In this document: piece after piece, positions 48,780 through 62,051 of the stretch
Position numbering within the stretch: the stretch's first letter is position 1
How the letters are laid out: every line of letters begins with the position of its first letter
Made by a program: the position numbers and the translations under genes
Notes under the pieces: generated by a model
Database searches by the model: none
What the model saw: only the letters and a program-made list of their open reading frames with translations
What the model was told of the DNA's origin: nothing
Assembly: GCA_039105265.1 (NCBI GenBank)
Contig: JAPFFF010000059.1
Coordinates: forward strand, 744,001-808,000
DNA: 64,000 nt
Direction: 5' to 3'
Source of the DNA: Tritrichomonas musculus
Taxonomy: Eukaryota; Parabasalia; Tritrichomonadida; Tritrichomonadidae

Positions 48780-50661
48780 TTCAAATTGCAGTTGTAGCTG
48801 AATCTAATGGTTCAAATTGCAGTTGTAGCTGAATCTGATGGTTCAAATTGCAGTTGTAGCTGAATCTGATGGTTCAAATTGCAGTTGTAGCTGAATCTGA
48901 TGGTTCAATTGCAGTTGTAGTTTAATCTGATGGTTCAAATTGCAGTTGTAGCTGAATCTGATGGTTCAAATTGCAGTTGTAGCTGAATCTGATGGTTCAA
49001 CTGCAGTTGTAGTTTAATCTAATGGTTCAATTGCAGTTGCAGCTGAATCTGATGGTTCAATTGCAGTTGTAGTTTAATCTGATGGTTCAATTGCAGTTGT
49101 AGTTTAATCTGATGGTTCAAATTGCAGTTGTAGCTGAATCTGATGGTTCAAATTGCAGTTGTAGCTGAATCTAATGGTTCAACTGCAGTTGTAGCTGAAT
49201 CTGATGGTTCAACTGCAGTTGTAGTTTAATCTAATGGTTCAAATTGCAGTTGCAGCTGAATCTGATGGTTCAATTGCAGTTGTAGTTTAATCTGATGGTT
49301 CAATTGCAGTTGTAGTTTAATCTGATGGTTCAATTGCAGTTGTAGTTTAATCTGATGGTTCAAATTGCAGTTGTAGTTTAATCTGATGGTTCAAATTGCA
49401 GTTGTAGCTGAATCTGATGGTTCAACTGCAGTTGTAGTTTAATCTGATGGTTCAATTGCAGTTGTAGTTTAATCTAATGGTTCAAATTGCAGTTACAGCT
49501 GAATCTAATGGTTCAATTCCAGTTGTAGTTTAATCTGATGGTTCAAATTGCAGTTGCAGCTGAATCTAATGGTTCAATTGCAGTTGTAGTTTAATCTGAT
49601 GGTTCAATTGCAGTTGCAGCTGAATCTGATGGTTCAATTGCAGTTGTAGTTTAATCTGATGGTTCAATTGCAGTTGTAGCTGAATCTGATGGTTCAATTG
49701 AAGTTGCAGCTGAATCTAATGGTTCAATTGCAGTTGTAGTTTAATCTGATGGTTCAAATTGCAGTTGTAGTTTAATCTGATGGTTCAAATTGCAGTTGTA
49801 GTTTAATCTGATAATTCAATTGCAGTTGTAGTTTAATCTGATGGTTCAATTGCAGTTGTAGCTGAATCTGATGGTTCAAATTGCAGTTGTAGTTTAATCT
49901 GATAGTTCAATTGCAGTTGTAGTTTAATCTGATGGTTCAATTGCAGTTGTAGTTTAATCTGATGGTTCAATTGCAGTTGTAGCTGAATCTGATGGTTCAA
50001 ATTGCAGTTGTAGTTTAATCTGATGGTTCAATTGCAGTTGTAGCTGAATCTGATGGTTCAATTGCAGTTGTAGTTTAATCTGATGGTTCAATTGAAGTTG
50101 CAGCTGAATCTAATGGTTCAATTGCAGTTGTAGTTTAATCTGATGGTTCAAATTGCAGTTGTAGCTGAATCTGATGGTTCAAATTGCAGTTGTAGCTGAA
50201 TCTGATGGTTCAAATTGCAGTTGTAGCTGAATCTGATGGTTCAACTGCAGTTGTAGTTTAATCTGATGGTTCAATTGCAGTTGTAGTTTAATCTGATGGT
50301 TCAAATTGCAGTTGTAGCTGAATCTGATAATTCAATTGCAGTTGTAGTTTAATCTGATGGTTCAATTGCAGTTGTAGCTGAATCTGATGGTTCAATTGCA
50401 GTTGTAGTTTAATCTGATGGTTCAATTGCAGTTGTAGCTGAATCTGATGGTTCAATTGCAGTTGTAGTTTAATCTGATGGTTCAATTGCAGTTGTAGTTT
50501 AATCTGATGATTCAAATTGCAGTTGTAGTTTAATCTGATGGTTCAAATTGCAGTTGCAGCTGAATCTGATGGTTCAATTGCAGTTGTAGTTTAATCTGAT
50601 AGTTCAATTGCAGTTGTAGTTTAATCTGATGGTTCAATTGCAGTTGTAGTTTAATCTAATG

Positions 50662-51145
50662 GTTCAATTTCAGTTGTAGCTTAATCTAATGGTTCAAATT
50701 GCAGTTGCAGCTGAATCTAATGGTTCAATTGAAGTTGTAGTTTAATCTGATGGTTCAATTGCAGTTGCAGCTGAATCTGATGGTTCAAATTGCAGTTGTA
50801 GCTGAATCTAATGGTTCAACTGCAGTTGTAGTTTAATCTGATGATTCAACTGCAGTTGTAGTTTAATCTGATGGTTCAATTGCAGTTGTAGTTTAATCTA
50901 ATGGTTCAATTTCAGTTGTAGCTTAATCTAATGGTTCAAATTGCAGTTGCAGCTGAATCTAATGGTTCAATTGAAGTTGTAGTTTAATCTGATGGTTCAA
51001 TTGCAGTTGCAGCTGAATCTGATGGTTCAAATTGCAGTTGTAGCTGAATCTAATGGTTCAACTGCAGTTGTAGTTTAATCTGATGATTCAACTGCAGTTG
51101 TAGTTTAATCTGATGGTTCAATTGCAATTGTAGTTTAATCTAATG
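50662..51145 (+). repeat. Paired 242-bp octamers
   Basis: AATTTCAG starts at 50662 and 50904, then 51481 (577 bases on). This is the 4,341-base copy of the 46321 pair. Confidence 0.87.
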
Positions 51146-52384
51146 GTTCAAATTGCAGTTGTAGCTGAATCTGATGGTTCAAATTGCAGTTGTAGTTTAA
51201 TCTGATGGTTCAATTGCAGTTGTAGTTTAATCTGATGGTTCAACTGCAGTTGTAGTTTAATCTGATGGTTCAAATTGCAGTTGTAGTTTAATCTGATGAT
51301 TCAAATTGCAGTTGTAGTTTAATCTGATGGTTCAAATTGCAGTTGCAGCTGAATCTGATGGTTCAATTGCAGTTGTAGCTGAATCTAATGGTTCAACTGC
51401 AGTTGTAGTTTAATCTGATGATTCAACTGCAGTTGTAGTTTAATCTGATGGTTCAATTGCAGTTGTAGTTTAATCTAATGGTTCAATTTCAGTTGTAGCT
51501 TAATCTAATGGTTCAAATTGCAGTTGCAGCTGAATCTAATGGTTCAATTGAAGTTGTAGTTTAATCTGATGGTTCAATTGCAGTTGCAGCTGAATCTGAT
51601 GGTTCAAATTGCAGTTGTAGCTGAATCTAATGGTTCAACTGCAGTTGTAGTTTAATCTGATGATTCAACTGCAGTTGTAGTTTAATCTGATGGTTCAATT
51701 GCAATTGTAGTTTAATCTAATGGTTCAAATTGCAGTTGTAGCTGAATCTGATGGTTCAAATTGCAGTTGTAGTTTAATCTGATGGTTCAATTGCAGTTGT
51801 AGTTTAATCTGATGGTTCAACTGCAGTTGTAGTTTAATCTGATGGTTCAAATTGCAGTTGTAGTTTAATCTGATGATTCAAATTGCAGTTGTAGTTTAAT
51901 CTGATGGTTCAAATTGCAGTTGCAGCTGAATCTGATGGTTCAATTGCAGTTGTAGTTTAATCTGATAGTTCAATTGCAGTTGTAGTTTAATCTGATGGTT
52001 CAATTGCAGTTGTAGTTTAATCTGATAGTTCAATTGCAGTTGTAGTTTAATCTGATGGTTCAATTGCAGTTGTAGTTTAATCTGATGGTTCAATTGCAGT
52101 TGTAGTTTAATCTGATGGTTCAAATTGCAGTTGTAGTTTAATCTGATGATTCAAATTGCAGTTGTAGTTTAATCTGATGGTTCAATTGCAGTTGTAGTTT
52201 AATCTGATGATTCAACTGCAGTTGTAGTTTAATCTGATGATTCAACTGCAGTTGTAGTTTAATCTGATGGTTCAAATTGCAGTTGTAGTTTAATCTGATG
52301 ATTCAAATTGCAGTTGTAGTTTAATCTGATGGTTCAAATTGCAGTTGCAGCTGAATCTGATGGTTCAAATTGCAGTTGTAGCTG

Positions 52385-52731
52385 AATCTGATGGTTCAAA
52401 TTGCAGTTGCAGCTGAATCTGATGGTTCAATTGCAGTTGTAGTTTAATCTGATAGTTCAATTGCAGTTGTAGTTTAATCTGATGGTTCAATTGCAGTTGT
52501 AGTTTAATCTAATGGTTCAATTTCAGTTGTAGCTTAATCTAATGGTTCAAATTGCAGTTGCAGCTGAATCTAATGGTTCAATTGAAGTTGTAGTTTAATC
52601 TGATGGTTCAATTGCAGTTGCAGCTGAATCTGATGGTTCAAATTGCAGTTGTAGCTGAATCTAATGGTTCAACTGCAGTTGTAGTTTAATCTGATGATTC
52701 AACTGCAGTTGTAGTTTAATCTGATGGTTCA
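52385..52731 (+). repeat. 4,341-bp tandem duplication, partial copy 3
   Basis: The octamer start at 52515 is 4,341 bases after 48174 and the flanking monomers match. The match stops near 52,731, where GGTTCAAATTG replaces GGTTCAATTG. A third unit thus begins but is cut off after about 350 bases. Confidence 0.8.
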
Positions 52732-53125
52732 AATTGCAGTTGTAGTTTAATCTGATGGTTCAATTGCAGTTGCAGCTGAATCTGATGGTTCAAATTGCAG
52801 TTATAGCTGAATCTAATGGTTCAACTGCAGTTGTAGTTTAATCTGATGATTCAACTGCAGTTGTAGTTTAATCTGATGATTCAAATTGCAGTTGTAGTTT
52901 AATCTGATGATTCAAATTGCAGTTGTAGTTTAATCTGATGGTTCAATTTGCAGTTGTAGTTTAATCTGATGGTTCAAATTGCAGTTGTAGTTTAATCTGA
53001 TGGTTCAATTGCAGTTGCAGCTGAATCTGATGGTTCAAATTGCAGTTTTAGCTGAATCTAATGGTTCAACTGCAGTTGTAGTTTAATCTGATGATTCAAC
53101 TGCAGTTGTAGTTTAATCTGATGGT
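52732..53125 (+). repeat. Type I tail
   Basis: Monomers with CAGTTATAGCTG, GATTCAACTG, GATTCAAATTG, CAATTTGCAG and CAGTTTTAGCTG occur in the same order as in other type I tails (for example 35,360-35,660). No octamer start is present. The switch to type II near 53,125 is abrupt. Confidence 0.65.
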
Positions 53126-55973
53126 TCAATTGCAGTTGTAGTTTAATCTAATGGTTCAAATTGCAGTTGCAGCTGAATCTAATGGTTCAATTCCAGTTGT
53201 AGTTTAATCTGATGGTTCAAATTGCAGTTGCAGCTGAATCTAATGGTTCAATTGCAGTTGTAGTTTAATCTGATGGTTCAATTGCAGTTGCAGCTGAATC
53301 TGATGGTTCAATTGCAGTTGTAGTTTAATCTGATGGTTCAATTGCAGTTGTAGCTGAATCTGATGGTTCAATTGAAGTTGCAGCTGAATCTAATGGTTCA
53401 ATTGCAGTTGTAGTTTAATCTGATGGTTCAAATTGCAGTTGTAGCTGAATCTGATGGTTCAAATTGCAGTTGTAGTTTAATCTGATAATTCAATTGCAGT
53501 TGTAGTTTAATCTGATGGTTCAATTGCAGTTGTAGTTTAATCTGATGGTTCAATTGCAGTTGTAGCTGAATCTGATGGTTCAATTGCAGTTGTAGTTTAA
53601 TCTGATGGTTCAATTGAAGTTGCAGCTGAATCTAATGGTTCAATTGCAGTTGTAGTTTAATCTGATGGTTCAAATTGCAGTTGTAGCTGAATCTGATGGT
53701 TCAAATTGCAGTTGTAGTTTAATCTGATGGTTCAATTGCAGTTGTAGTTTAATCTAATGGTTCAAATTGCAGTTGCAGCTGAATCTAATGGTTCAATTCC
53801 AGTTGTAGTTTAATCTGATGGTTCAAATTGCAGTTGCAGCTGAATCTAATGGTTCAATTGCAGTTGTAGTTTAATCTGATGGTTCAATTGCAGTTGCAGC
53901 TGAATCTGATGGTTCAATTGCAGTTGTAGTTTAATCTGATGGTTCAATTGCAGTTGTAGCTGAATCTGATGGTTCAATTGAAGTTGCAGCTGAATCTAAT
54001 GGTTCAATTGCAGTTGTAGTTTAATCTGATGGTTCAAATTGCAGTTGTAGCTGAATCTGATGGTTCAATTGCAGTTGTAGTTTAATCTGATGATTCAACT
54101 GCAGTTGTAGTTTAATCTGATGGTTCAATTGCAGTTGTAGTTTAATCTGATGGTTCAATTGCAGTTGTAGCTGAATCTGATGGTTCAATTGCAGTTGTAG
54201 TTTAATCTGATGGTTCAATTGAAGTTGCAGCTGAATCTAATGGTTCAATTGCAGTTGTAGTTTAATCTGATGGTTCAAATTGCAGTTGTAGCTGAATCTG
54301 ATGGTTCAAATTGCAGTTGTAGCTGAATCTGATGGTTCAAATTGCAGTTGTAGCTGAATCTGATGGTTCAATTGCAGTTGTAGTTTAATCTGATGGTTCA
54401 AATTGCAGTTGTAGCTGAATCTGATGGTTCAAATTGCAGTTGTAGCTGAATCTGATGGTTCAACTGCAGTTGTAGTTTAATCTAATGGTTCAATTGCAGT
54501 TGCAGCTGAATCTGATGGTTCAATTGCAGTTGTAGTTTAATCTGATGGTTCAATTGCAGTTGTAGTTTAATCTGATGGTTCAAATTGCAGTTGTAGCTGA
54601 ATCTGATGGTTCAAATTGCAGTTGTAGCTGAATCTAATGGTTCAACTGCAGTTGTAGCTGAATCTGATGGTTCAACTGCAGTTGTAGTTTAATCTAATGG
54701 TTCAAATTGCAGTTGCAGCTGAATCTGATGGTTCAATTGCAGTTGTAGTTTAATCTGATGGTTCAATTGCAGTTGTAGTTTAATCTGATGGTTCAATTGC
54801 AGTTGTAGTTTAATCTGATGGTTCAAATTGCAGTTGTAGTTTAATCTGATGGTTCAAATTGCAGTTGTAGCTGAATCTGATGGTTCAACTGCAGTTGTAG
54901 TTTAATCTGATGGTTCAATTGCAGTTGTAGTTTAATCTAATGGTTCAAATTGCAGTTACAGCTGAATCTAATGGTTCAATTCCAGTTGTAGTTTAATCTG
55001 ATGGTTCAAATTGCAGTTGCAGCTGAATCTAATGGTTCAATTGCAGTTGTAGTTTAATCTGATGGTTCAATTGCAGTTGCAGCTGAATCTGATGGTTCAA
55101 TTGCAGTTGTAGTTTAATCTGATGGTTCAATTGCAGTTGTAGCTGAATCTGATGGTTCAATTGAAGTTGCAGCTGAATCTAATGGTTCAATTGCAGTTGT
55201 AGTTTAATCTGATGGTTCAAATTGCAGTTGTAGCTGAATCTGATGGTTCAAATTGCAGTTGTAGTTTAATCTGATAATTCAATTGCAGTTGTAGTTTAAT
55301 CTGATGGTTCAATTGCAGTTGTAGTTTAATCTGATGGTTCAATTGCAGTTGTAGCTGAATCTGATGGTTCAAATTGCAGTTGTAGTTTAATCTGATGGTT
55401 CAATTGCAGTTGTAGCTGAATCTGATGGTTCAATTGCAGTTGTAGTTTAATCTGATGGTTCAATTGAAGTTGCAGCTGAATCTAATGGTTCAATTGCAGT
55501 TGTAGTTTAATCTGATGGTTCAAATTGCAGTTGTAGCTGAATCTGATGGTTCAAATTGCAGTTGTAGCTGAATCTGATGGTTCAAATTGCAGTTGTAGCT
55601 GAATCTGATGGTTCAACTGCAGTTGTAGTTTAATCTGATGGTTCAATTGCAGTTGTAGTTTAATCTGATGGTTCAAATTGCAGTTGTAGCTGAATCTGAT
55701 AATTCAATTGCAGTTGTAGTTTAATCTGATGGTTCAATTGCAGTTGTAGTTTAATCTGATGGTTCAAATTGCAGTTGTAGCTGAATCTGATGGTTCAATT
55801 GCAGTTGTAGTTTAATCTGATGGTTCAATTGCAGTTGTAGTTTAATCTGATGATTCAAATTGCAGTTGTAGTTTAATCTGATGGTTCAAATTGCAGTTGC
55901 AGCTGAATCTGATGGTTCAATTGCAGTTGTAGTTTAATCTGATAGTTCAATTGCAGTTGTAGTTTAATCTGAT
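53126..55973 (+). repeat. Type II block
   Basis: GGTTCAATTCCAG monomers start at 53185, 53791 and 54974. The first two are 606 bases apart, a local duplication of about 20 monomers. The part from 53,791 matches 40,620 onward at an offset of 13,171 bases. GATAATTC and TTGAAGTTGCAG monomers recur throughout. A short type I-like lead-in (GATTCAAATTG, GATAGTTC) sits at about 55.85-55.97 kb. Confidence 0.7.
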
Positions 55974-58891
55974 GATTCAACTGCAGTTGTAGTTTAATCT
56001 GATGGTTCAATTGCAGTTGTAGTTTAATCTAATGGTTCAAATTGCAGTTGTAGCTGAATCTGATGGTTCAAATTGCAGTTGTAGTTTAATCTAATGGTTC
56101 AAATTGCAGTTGTAGCTGAATCTGATGGTTCAAATTGCAGTTGTAGTTTAATCTGATGGTTCAATTGCAGTTGTAGTTTAATCTAATGGTTCAAATTGCA
56201 GTTGCAGCTGAATCTAATGGTTCAATTCCAGTTGTAGTTTAATCTGATGGTTCAAATTGCAGTTGCAGCTGAATCTAATGGTTCAATTGCAGTTGTAGTT
56301 TAATCTGATGGTTCAATTGCAGTTGCAGCTGAATCTGATGGTTCAATTGCAGTTGTAGTTTAATCTGATGGTTCAATTGCAGTTGTAGCTGAATCTGATG
56401 GTTCAATTGAAGTTGCAGCTGAATCTAATGGTTCAATTGCAGTTGTAGTTTAATCTGATGGTTCAAATTGCAGTTGTAGCTGAATCTGATGGTTCAAATT
56501 GCAGTTGTAGTTTAATCTGATAATTCAATTGCAGTTGTAGTTTAATCTGATGATTCAACTGCAGTTGTAGTTTAATCTGATGGTTCAAATTGCAGTTGTA
56601 GTTTAATCTGATGATTCAAATTGCAGTTGTAGTTTAATCTGATGGTTCAAATTGCAGTTGCAGCTGAATCTGATGGTTCAATTGCAGTTGTAGTTTAATC
56701 TGATAGTTCAATTGCAGTTGTAGTTTAATCTGATGGTTCAATTGCAGTTGTAGTTTAATCTAATGGTTCAATTTCAGTTGTAGCTTAATCTAATGGTTCA
56801 AATTGCAGTTGCAGCTGAATCTAATGGTTCAATTGAAGTTGTAGTTTAATCTGATGGTTCAATTGCAGTTGCAGCTGAATCTGATGGTTCAAATTGCAGT
56901 TTTAGCTGAATCTAATGGTTCAACTGCAGTTGTAGTTTAATCTGATGATTCAACTGCAGTTGTAGTTTAATCTGATGGTTCAATTGCAGTTGTAGTTTAA
57001 TCTAATGGTTCAAATTGCAGTTGTAGCTGAATCTGATGGTTCAAATTGCAGTTGTAGTTTAATCTAATGGTTCAAATTGCAGTTGTAGCTGAATCTGATG
57101 GTTCAAATTGCAGTTGTAGTTTAATCTGATGGTTCAATTGCAGTTGCAGCTGAATCTAATGGTTCAAATTGCAGTTGTAGCTGAATCTGATGGTTCAAAT
57201 TGCAGTTGTAGCTGAATCTGATGGTTCAAATTGCAGTTGTAGCTGAATCTGATGGTTCAACTGCAGTTGTAGTTTAATCTAATGGTTCAATTGCAGTTGC
57301 AGCTGAATCTGATGGTTCAATTGCAGTTGTAGTTTAATCTGATGGTTCAATTGCAGTTGTAGTTTAATCTGATGGTTCAAATTGCAGTTGTAGCTGAATC
57401 TGATGGTTCAAATTGCAGTTGTAGCTGAATCTAATGGTTCAACTGCAGTTGTAGCTGAATCTGATGGTTCAACTGCAGTTGTAGTTTAATCTAATGGTTC
57501 AAATTGCAGTTGCAGCTGAATCTGATGGTTCAATTGCAGTTGTAGTTTAATCTGATGGTTCAATTGCAGTTGTAGTTTAATCTGATGGTTCAATTGCAGT
57601 TGTAGTTTAATCTGATGGTTCAAATTGCAGTTGTAGTTTAATCTGATGGTTCAAATTGCAGTTGTAGCTGAATCTGATGGTTCAACTGCAGTTGTAGTTT
57701 AATCTGATGGTTCAATTGCAGTTGTAGTTTAATCTAATGGTTCAAATTGCAGTTACAGCTGAATCTAATGGTTCAATTCCAGTTGTAGTTTAATCTGATG
57801 GTTCAAATTGCAGTTGCAGCTGAATCTAATGGTTCAATTGCAGTTGTAGTTTAATCTGATGGTTCAATTGCAGTTGCAGCTGAATCTGATGGTTCAATTG
57901 CAGTTGTAGTTTAATCTGATGGTTCAATTGCAGTTGTAGCTGAATCTGATGGTTCAATTGAAGTTGCAGCTGAATCTAATGGTTCAATTGCAGTTGTAGT
58001 TTAATCTGATGGTTCAAATTGCAGTTGTAGCTGAATCTGATGGTTCAAATTGCAGTTGTAGTTTAATCTGATAATTCAATTGCAGTTGTAGTTTAATCTG
58101 ATGGTTCAATTGCAGTTGTAGCTGAATCTGATGGTTCAAATTGCAGTTGTAGTTTAATCTGATAATTCAATTGCAGTTGTAGTTTAATCTGATGGTTCAA
58201 TTGCAGTTGTAGTTTAATCTGATGGTTCAATTGCAGTTGTAGCTGAATCTGATGGTTCAAATTGCAGTTGTAGTTTAATCTGATGGTTCAATTGCAGTTG
58301 TAGCTGAATCTGATGGTTCAATTGCAGTTGTAGTTTAATCTGATGGTTCAATTGAAGTTGCAGCTGAATCTAATGGTTCAATTGCAGTTGTAGTTTAATC
58401 TGATGGTTCAAATTGCAGTTGTAGCTGAATCTGATGGTTCAAATTGCAGTTGTAGCTGAATCTGATGGTTCAAATTGCAGTTGTAGCTGAATCTGATGGT
58501 TCAACTGCAGTTGTAGTTTAATCTGATGGTTCAATTGCAGTTGTAGTTTAATCTGATGGTTCAAATTGCAGTTGTAGCTGAATCTGATAATTCAATTGCA
58601 GTTGTAGTTTAATCTGATGGTTCAATTGCAGTTGTAGCTGAATCTGATGGTTCAATTGCAGTTGTAGTTTAATCTGATGGTTCAAATTGCAGTTGTAGCT
58701 GAATCTGATGGTTCAATTGCAGTTGTAGTTTAATCTGATGGTTCAATTGCAGTTGTAGTTTAATCTGATGATTCAAATTGCAGTTGTAGTTTAATCTGAT
58801 GGTTCAAATTGCAGTTGCAGCTGAATCTGATGGTTCAATTGCAGTTGTAGTTTAATCTGATAGTTCAATTGCAGTTGTAGTTTAATCTGAT
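55974..58891 (+). repeat. Large module, copy 1 (2,918 bp)
   Basis: A GATTCAACTG monomer at 55974 recurs at 58892 and 62052. GGTTCAATTCCAG at 56220 recurs at 59138 and 62298, and the single AATTTCAG at 56766 recurs at 59684 and 62844. The module is mostly type II with one short type I insert (about 56.55-56.98 kb). Its second GGTTCAATTCCAG is at 57771, 1,551 bases after the first. Confidence 0.85.
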
Positions 58892-61800
58892 GATTCAACT
58901 GCAGTTGTAGTTTAATCTGATGGTTCAATTGCAGTTGTAGTTTAATCTAATGGTTCAAATTGCAGTTGTAGCTGAATCTGATGGTTCAAATTGCAGTTGT
59001 AGTTTAATCTAATGGTTCAAATTGCAGTTGTAGCTGAATCTGATGGTTCAAATTGCAGTTGTAGTTTAATCTGATGGTTCAATTGCAGTTGTAGTTTAAT
59101 CTAATGGTTCAAATTGCAGTTGCAGCTGAATCTAATGGTTCAATTCCAGTTGTAGTTTAATCTGATGGTTCAAATTGCAGTTGCAGCTGAATCTAATGGT
59201 TCAATTGCAGTTGTAGTTTAATCTGATGGTTCAATTGCAGTTGCAGCTGAATCTGATGGTTCAATTGCAGTTGTAGTTTAATCTGATGGTTCAATTGCAG
59301 TTGTAGCTGAATCTGATGGTTCAATTGAAGTTGCAGCTGAATCTAATGGTTCAATTGCAGTTGTAGTTTAATCTGATGGTTCAAATTGCAGTTGTAGCTG
59401 AATCTGATGGTTCAAATTGCAGTTGTAGTTTAATCTGATAATTCAATTGCAGTTGTAGTTTAATCTGATGATTCAACTGCAGTTGTAGTTTAATCTGATG
59501 GTTCAAATTGCAGTTGTAGTTTAATCTGATGATTCAAATTGCAGTTGTAGTTTAATCTGATGGTTCAAATTGCAGTTGCAGCTGAATCTGATGGTTCAAT
59601 TGCAGTTGTAGTTTAATCTGATAGTTCAATTGCAGTTGTAGTTTAATCTGATGGTTCAATTGCAGTTGTAGTTTAATCTAATGGTTCAATTTCAGTTGTA
59701 GCTTAATCTAATGGTTCAAATTGCAGTTGCAGCTGAATCTAATGGTTCAATTGAAGTTGTAGTTTAATCTGATGGTTCAATTGCAGTTGCAGCTGAATCT
59801 GATGGTTCAAATTGCAGTTTTAGCTGAATCTAATGGTTCAACTGCAGTTGTAGTTTAATCTGATGATTCAACTGCAGTTGTAGTTTAATCTGATGGTTCA
59901 ATTGCAGTTGTAGTTTAATCTAATGGTTCAAATTGCAGTTGTAGCTGAATCTGATGGTTCAAATTGCAGTTGTAGTTTAATCTAATGGTTCAAATTGCAG
60001 TTGTAGCTGAATCTGATGGTTCAAATTGCAGTTGTAGTTTAATCTGATGGTTCAATTGCAGTTGTAGTTTAATCTAATGGTTCAAATTGCAGTTGCAGCT
60101 GAATCTAATGGTTCAATTCCAGTTGTAGTTTAATCTGATGGTTCAAATTGCAGTTGCAGCTGAATCTAATGGTTCAATTGCAGTTGTAGTTTAATCTGAT
60201 GGTTCAATTGCAGTTGCAGCTGAATCTGATGGTTCAATTGCAGTTGTAGTTTAATCTGATGGTTCAATTGCAGTTGTAGCTGAATCTGATGGTTCAATTG
60301 AAGTTGCAGCTGAATCTAATGGTTCAATTGCAGTTGTAGTTTAATCTGATGGTTCAAATTGCAGTTGTAGCTGAATCTGATGGTTCAAATTGCAGTTGTA
60401 GTTTAATCTGATAATTCAATTGCAGTTGTAGTTTAATCTGATGGTTCAATTGCAGTTGTAGTTTAATCTGATGGTTCAATTGCAGTTGTAGCTGAATCTG
60501 ATGGTTCAATTGCAGTTGTAGTTTAATCTGATGGTTCAATTGAAGTTGCAGCTGAATCTAATGGTTCAATTGCAGTTGTAGTTTAATCTGATGGTTCAAA
60601 TTGCAGTTGTAGCTGAATCTGATGGTTCAAATTGCAGTTGTAGCTGAATCTGATGGTTCAAATTGCAGTTGTAGCTGAATCTGATGGTTCAATTGCAGTT
60701 GTAGTTTAATCTGATGGTTCAAATTGCAGTTGTAGCTGAATCTGATGGTTCAAATTGCAGTTGTAGCTGAATCTGATGGTTCAACTGCAGTTGTAGTTTA
60801 ATCTAATGGTTCAATTGCAGTTGCAGCTGAATCTGATGGTTCAATTGCAGTTGTAGTTTAATCTGATGGTTCAATTGCAGTTGTAGTTTAATCTGATGGT
60901 TCAAATTGCAGTTGTAGCTGAATCTGATGGTTCAAATTGCAGTTGTAGCTGAATCTAATGGTTCAACTGCAGTTGTAGCTGAATCTGATGGTTCAACTGC
61001 AGTTGTAGTTTAATCTAATGGTTCAAATTGCAGTTGTAGCTGAATCTGATAATTCAATTGCAGTTGTAGTTTAATCTGATGGTTCAATTGCAGTTGTAGT
61101 TTAATCTGATGGTTCAAATTGCAGTTGTAGTTTAATCTGATAATTCAATTGCAGTTGTAGTTTAATCTGATGGTTCAATTGCAGTTGTAGTTTAATCTGA
61201 TGGTTCAATTGCAGTTGTAGCTGAATCTGATGGTTCAAATTGCAGTTGTAGTTTAATCTGATAATTCAATTGCAGTTGTAGTTTAATCTGATGGTTCAAT
61301 TGCAGTTGTAGCTGAATCTGATGGTTCAAATTGCAGTTGTAGTTTAATCTGATAATTCAATTGCAGTTGTAGTTTAATCTGATGGTTCAATTGCAGTTGT
61401 AGTTTAATCTGATGGTTCAATTGCAGTTGTAGCTGAATCTGATGGTTCAAATTGCAGTTGTAGTTTAATCTGATGGTTCAATTGCAGTTGTAGCTGAATC
61501 TGATGGTTCAATTGCAGTTGTAGTTTAATCTGATGGTTCAATTGAAGTTGCAGCTGAATCTAATGGTTCAATTGCAGTTGTAGTTTAATCTGATGGTTCA
61601 AATTGCAGTTGTAGCTGAATCTGATGGTTCAAATTGCAGTTGTAGCTGAATCTGATGGTTCAAATTGCAGTTGTAGCTGAATCTGATGGTTCAACTGCAG
61701 TTGTAGTTTAATCTGATGGTTCAATTGCAGTTGTAGTTTAATCTGATGGTTCAAATTGCAGTTGTAGCTGAATCTGATAATTCAATTGCAGTTGTAGTTT

Positions 61801-62051
61801 AATCTGATGGTTCAATTGCAGTTGTAGTTTAATCTGATGGTTCAAATTGCAGTTGTAGCTGAATCTGATGGTTCAATTGCAGTTGTAGTTTAATCTGATG
61901 GTTCAATTGCAGTTGTAGTTTAATCTGATGATTCAAATTGCAGTTGTAGTTTAATCTGATGGTTCAAATTGCAGTTGCAGCTGAATCTGATGGTTCAATT
62001 GCAGTTGTAGTTTAATCTGATAGTTCAATTGCAGTTGTAGTTTAATCTGAT
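58892..62051 (+). repeat. Large module, copy 2 (3,160 bp)
   Basis: The first 0.9 to 1.2 kb matches copy 1 at an offset of 2,918 bases. Its second GGTTCAATTCCAG comes at 60111, only 973 bases after the first. The rest is rearranged, with extra GATAATTC monomers at 61.0-61.4 kb. The copy is 242 bases longer than copy 1. This equals one octamer length, but the difference is not a simple octamer insertion. Confidence 0.83.

Larger units (their letters stand above)
48044..52384 (+). repeat. 4,341-bp tandem duplication, copy 2
   Basis: Second copy, head to tail with the first. The copy contains octamer starts at 48174, 48416, 48658, 50662, 50904 and 51481 and a type II piece at about 48.80-50.50 kb. 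The constant offset at every marker means no net gain or loss of a monomer since duplication. Confidence 0.9.
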
